DNA from: Promethearchaeota archaeon
GTDB taxonomy: Archaea; Asgardarchaeota; Lokiarchaeia; Sigynarchaeales; SOKP01
DNA: 12,362 nucleotides
NCBI GenBank assembly: GCA_030620005.1
Contig: JAUXAJ010000146.1
Span: 1-12,362 of the forward strand
Direction of reading: 5' to 3'
Part shown: positions 11,872 through 12,362 of the stretch, piece by piece
Numbering within the stretch: position 1 is the stretch's first letter
Layout: every line of letters begins with the position of its first letter
Program-made: the position numbers and the translations under genes
Notes under the pieces: generated by a model
What the model was told of the DNA's origin: nothing
What the model saw: the letters and a program-made list of their open reading frames with translations, nothing else
The model's database searches: none

Positions 11872-12362
11872 ATGACGGTATACCCTGCTTTAGATGATAA
11901 AATTCGGATAAATCTTTTTTCTGGTCCTAATAAGCGGAATTCAAAATCTACTTCCCAAATAATGTGCGCTCATATCAGTTCTATTATATGGAATGGATTT
12001 AATACCTCAGAACCCGAAAAATACCATAGAATCCAGTGTTCCCAATGCGGGAAACGGTTTGGAAACGATCTTGAAATGATAAAGTTATTACTTTATCAAG
12101 AAAAAATTAAAAAGATCCTTTATGAGCTATTCATTTTAAAATATCCGCTCACTGGAATAACAATACGATGGGGAGTTCCTTAAGATAAGTTAAGTAAATT
12201 TAAAAAATCATTTATTTTGCAGGTATTTCAACAGAATTCAGAAGTAATTGAACAGAAAATAAAGGCACTTCCAAGAGGAGTCATTTTAGGAGACGAGACA
12301 TATATGGGTTCTCGGGGTAACTCCAATGTAGAAATCGTATTTATCAACAATGACTATGAAAC
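11872..12362 (+). pseudogene. Zinc-ribbon DDE-type transposase with in-frame TAA, cut by right edge
   Basis: Frame 1 from ATG 11872 encodes a zinc ribbon (C32-x-H34 ... C56-x2-C59 in QCSQCGKRFG) and then a helical, HTH-like stretch (about 65-103, ending ITIRWGVP). It meets TAA at 12181-12183 and goes on in the same frame as DKLSKFKKSF...LPRGVILGDETYMGS to the edge. D141 in GDETY is a likely first acid of the DDE catalytic triad. The join WGVP-stop-DKLSKFKKSF reads smoothly, so the stop is most simply a nonsense change (for example AAA to TAA) inside one transposase. The rest of the catalytic domain is outside the window. No splice-type fold surrounds this stop. The IS family is not certain. 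A leaderless start at 11872 is suggested by A-T rich DNA about 25 bases upstream. Confidence 0.7.

Noticed and set aside
11784..12194. 11-bp direct repeat GATAAGTTAAG at 11784 and 12184
   Set aside because: The flanks do not match and one copy is inside the transposase frame; such A-T rich 11-mers can recur by chance.
1..12362. CRISPR array, rRNA or tRNA genes
   Set aside because: No regularly spaced repeats, and no rRNA- or tRNA-like conserved stretches were seen on either strand.

Overview
The window looks like a stretch of chromosome from an AT-rich archaeon, most likely an Asgard (Lokiarchaeia-type) genome, although the lineage is only inferred. The archaeal signs are TATA-box promoters about 25 bases upstream of start codons (suggesting leaderless transcripts at 4667, 9615 and 11872), Shine-Dalgarno sites inside operons, coiled-coil plus winged-helix proteins, a multi-PAS kinase of archaeal style, and above all a well-formed bulge-helix-bulge (BHB) intron of the type cut by the archaeal tRNA splicing endonuclease.

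Layout. Positions 1-854 (+): the tail of an unknown gene, coupled by a 1-base overlap to a coiled-coil/winged-helix protein. Positions 933-4457 (-): a two-gene operon encoding a MoxR-type AAA+ ATPase and a protein that joins an HEVSH zinc-peptidase-like region to a C-terminal VWA (MIDAS) domain. Positions 4458-4666: a divergent promoter region. Positions 4667-7947 (+): a PAS-rich sensor histidine kinase read as two overlapping frames. Positions 8195-9351 (-): a HAD-family phosphatase and a small cysteine-containing protein. Position 9615 (+): an isolated gatC. Position 9950 (-): a 332-aa protein I do not recognise. From about 11040 to the right edge is decayed mobile DNA: a TnpB-like C-terminal remnant flanked by hairpins, then a zinc-ribbon transposase with an in-frame TAA, cut by the window edge.

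The main discovery candidate is in the AAA+ ATPase gene. A naive gene caller sees two genes, 3873-4457 and 2691-3848, which are the N- and C-terminal parts of one MoxR ATPase. They are in the same frame, separated by two in-frame TGA codons. The RNA across the junction folds into a canonical BHB: outer helix of 9 bp, 3-nt bulge, 4-bp central helix, 3-nt bulge, 8-bp inner helix and 7-nt loop. Cutting between the second and third nucleotide of each bulge removes exactly 30 nt (3849-3878). This rejoins the reading frame as ...NPQDVGTFE-LSQPFLDRFG..., restoring the sensor-1 to arginine-finger stretch of the family. The predicted mature protein is 578 aa. BHB introns in protein-coding genes are rare (cbf5 of Crenarchaeota is the established case), and I know of no description of one in a MoxR ATPase.

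How the genes may work together. MoxR ATPases commonly act as chaperone-like remodelers with a VWA partner, here probably the adjacent VWA/peptidase-like protein. If the ATPase needs RNA splicing to be made, the ratio of motor to VWA partner would depend on splicing. The PAS kinase, HAD phosphatase, gatC and unknown proteins show no clear functional link to that operon.
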